Shown in pieces: positions 5,925 through 7,551 of a DNA stretch of 7,551 bases. The DNA is from Crocinitomicaceae bacterium (GTDB taxonomy: Bacteria; Bacteroidota; Bacteroidia; Flavobacteriales_D; Sanyastnellaceae): positions 1-7,551 of the forward strand of contig JADLBA010000158.1 in NCBI GenBank assembly GCA_020848015.1, written 5' to 3'. Below the pieces are notes generated by a model. That model was not told where the DNA came from. It worked only from the letters and a program-made list of their open reading frames with translations, and ran no database searches. Position 1 is the first letter of the stretch, and each line of letters begins with the position of its first letter. The position numbers were made by a program, and so were the translations under genes.

Positions 5925-7551
5925 TTATGCCTGTATCACTCCGACATTGTAAGGCCGCTCAGCAGGAGCGTGACTGGCTGCTTCAATACCCATACTGATC
6001 CACTTTCGGGTATCTACCGGATCAATAATGGCATCAAGCCATAACCGCGCAGCGGCATAATACGGCGATGTCTGTGTATCGTAGCGATCCTTAATCTTAG
6101 TGAATAACTCCTCTTCGCGTTCAGGGGTAATTTGTTCTCCTTTTGCCTTCATGGAAGCAACTTCAATCTGCAACAGCACCTTCGCTGCCTGTGCGCCGCC
6201 CATTACTGCAACCTGCGCTGTAGGCCACCCTACAATTAGCCTCGGATCATACGCCTTTCCACACAGTGCATAATTTCCCGCTCCGTAGCTGTTGCCGATG
6301 ATAATTGTGAATTTAGGTACTACACTGTTCGCTTGCGCATTCACCATCTTCGCCCCATCTTTTATAATACCTCCATGCTCACTGCGCGACCCCACCATAA
6401 ATCCAGTAACATCCTGCAAAAACACTAAAGGGATATTTTTCTGATTGCAGTTCATTATAAATCGGGAAGCTTTATCAGCACTGTCACTGAATATTACGCC
6501 GCCAAACTGAAGACCGTCTTTTTTGCTCTTCACCATTTCGCGCTGATTGGCTACAATACCCACCGACCAGCCATCAATGCGTGCGTACCCACAGACAATC
6601 GTTTTTCCATATTCAGCTTTGTATTCAGTAAAATCACCGCTATCAATAATACATTCGATCAGTGAACGTATCTCGTAGGGCTTGGTTCTTTCATCGGGGA
6701 GCAATCCATAAAGATCTCGTAAAGGGCGGCTGGCTGGTTGCGGCTTTTCTCTGCTAAAACCGGCGGAAGCTCCTGCCCTTCCAATCTTGTCTATAATATT
6801 CCTGATCGTAGTCAGTGCATCTTTATCGTCTTTCGCTTTGTAGTCCGTTACACCCGATATTTCACAGTGAGCGGTCGCACCACCGAGTGTCTCGTTGTCA
6901 ATATCCTCGCCTATGGCTGCCTTGACTAGATAAGATCCCGCGAGAAAAATAGTACCCGTTTTATCAACGATCAGCGCTTCATCACTCATAATAGGCAGAT
7001 AAGCTCCTCCCGCCACACAACTCCCCATGATTGCCGCAATCTGAGGAATACCCAGCGAAGACATAATAGCGTTGTTGCGAAAAATGCGGCCAAAATGTTC
7101 CTTATCCGGAAAAATTTCGTCCTGCATTGGAAGATATACTCCTGCACTATCCACGAGATAAATAATCGGAATCCTGTTTTCCATCGCGATTTCCTGAGCG
7201 CGCAGATTTTTTTTACCAGTGATCGGAAACCATGCGCCGGCTTTTACCGTCGCATCATTGGCCACCACCACGCACAGTCGCTTTTGTACATAACCCATTA
7301 CTACTACAACACCACCGCCGGGGCATCCTCCCTGCTCTTCATACATTCCTTCTCCGGCAAAGGCTCCGATTTCAATTCGCTGTGAGTCCTTATCCAACAG
7401 GTAATCAATTCTCTCACGCGCACTCAGCTTTCCCTTTTCGTGTTCCTTTTCTATCTTCTTTTTTCCGCCGCCTTCATAGATTCTATCGAGCTTTCTGCCA
7501 AGTTGCCCCACCAACTGCATCATCTTGTCTTCATTGCGGTTGAACTCTAGG
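5925..7551 (-). CDS. Biotin-dependent acyl-CoA carboxylase, carboxyltransferase (beta) subunit, methylcrotonyl-CoA carboxylase-like (5' partial)
   Basis: This subunit moves the carboxyl group from carboxybiotin to an acyl-CoA in the cytoplasm, working with a biotin carboxylase/carrier (alpha) subunit not seen in the window. From the first ATG (7523) the 532 residues show the family order. GGGKKKIEKEHEKGKLSARERI is at about 18-39. The N-terminal crotonase-like half has DSAGVYLPMQDEIFPDKEHFG (125-145) and the oxyanion loop GSCVAGGAYLP (167-177). The C-terminal half has FLQDVTGFMVG (368-378), GNSYGAGNYALCGKAYDPR (410-428) and VMGGAQAA (440-447). The QDEIFPD and FGRIF details favour the methylcrotonyl-CoA (leucine degradation) type over propionyl-CoA, but substrate is not certain. 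The frame stays open to the window edge, and the extra residues LEFNRNEDK resemble a normal N-terminus, so the true start is probably just beyond 7551. It leads the GT22-like gene by 4 bp. Confidence 0.93.
   Translation of the reverse strand, partial: LEFNRNEDKMMQLVGQLGRKLDRIYEGGGKKKIEKEHEKGKLSARERIDYLLDKDSQRIEIGAFAGEGMYEEQGGCPGGGVVVVMGYVQKRLCVVVANDATVKAGAWFPITGKKNLRAQEIAMENRIPIIYLVDSAGVYLPMQDEIFPDKEHFGRIFRNNAIMSSLGIPQIAAIMGSCVAGGAYLPIMSDEALIVDKTGTIFLAGSYLVKAAIGEDIDNETLGGATAHCEISGVTDYKAKDDKDALTTIRNIIDKIGRAGASAGFSREKPQPASRPLRDLYGLLPDERTKPYEIRSLIECIIDSGDFTEYKAEYGKTIVCGYARIDGWSVGIVANQREMVKSKKDGLQFGGVIFSDSADKASRFIMNCNQKNIPLVFLQDVTGFMVGSRSEHGGIIKDGAKMVNAQANSVVPKFTIIIGNSYGAGNYALCGKAYDPRLIVGWPTAQVAVMGGAQAAKVLLQIEVASMKAKGEQITPEREEELFTKIKDRYDTQTSPYYAAARLWLDAIIDPVDTRKWISMGIEAASHAPAERPYNVGVIQA

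Noticed and set aside
7095..7543. Two overlapping plus-strand open frames of about 100 codons
   Set aside because: They are antisense to strongly conserved carboxyltransferase sequence and are rich in His, Arg, Pro and Phe in the manner of shadow frames.
1..7551. Defence, mobile or CRISPR system
   Set aside because: No direct-repeat array, transposase, integrase, toxin-antitoxin pair or nuclease-like protein is visible; all substantial genes belong to known metabolic or housekeeping families.

Overview
The window looks like an ordinary chromosomal stretch from a member of the Bacteroidota, possibly a Chitinophagales- or Sphingobacteriales-like lineage. The reasons are A/T-rich leaders without Shine-Dalgarno sequences before the genes, a TAnnTTTG-type promoter element, and the general character of the proteins. 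The genus cannot be named from the sequence. There are six protein-coding genes. Two of them, the SulP transporter at the left edge and the acyl-CoA carboxylase at the right edge, run out of the window at their 5' ends. I found no rRNA, tRNA, CRISPR array, insertion sequence or prophage gene.

Left part (1-1851): the C-terminal two thirds of a SulP-family anion transporter with a STAS domain (+) converges on a RIC/YtfE/ScdA-type di-iron iron-sulfur-cluster repair protein (-). Between them is a hairpin that reads as an intrinsic terminator for the minus-strand gene. Middle part (1852-4032): a 173-bp divergent promoter region separates the RIC gene from a plus-strand pair, a hotdog-fold acyl-CoA thioesterase and nadB (L-aspartate oxidase, first step of de novo NAD synthesis). 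Their reading frames overlap by 38 bp, so they are very probably cotranscribed. The divergent region holds a palindrome with Crp/Fnr architecture (TATGA-N6-TCATA), placed where it could activate the RIC gene, and a candidate -7 element for the thioesterase-nadB pair.

Right part (4033-7551): a 292-bp spacer with two hairpins and no convincing gene lies between the convergent nadB and a minus-strand pair. The pair is a biotin-dependent acyl-CoA carboxylase carboxyltransferase subunit (methylcrotonyl-CoA carboxylase beta-like) followed after 4 bp by a polytopic membrane protein resembling GT22 (Alg9/PIG-B type) mannosyltransferases. The two are probably one transcript, although their functions show no obvious link.

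Overall these are housekeeping and metabolic genes (anion transport, nitrosative/oxidative damage repair, NAD synthesis, acyl-CoA metabolism, glycan synthesis). I do not see an undescribed multi-gene system. The points most worth checking are the Crp/Fnr-like site before the RIC gene, the overlapping thioesterase-nadB arrangement, and the GT22-like enzyme coupled to a carboxylase gene.
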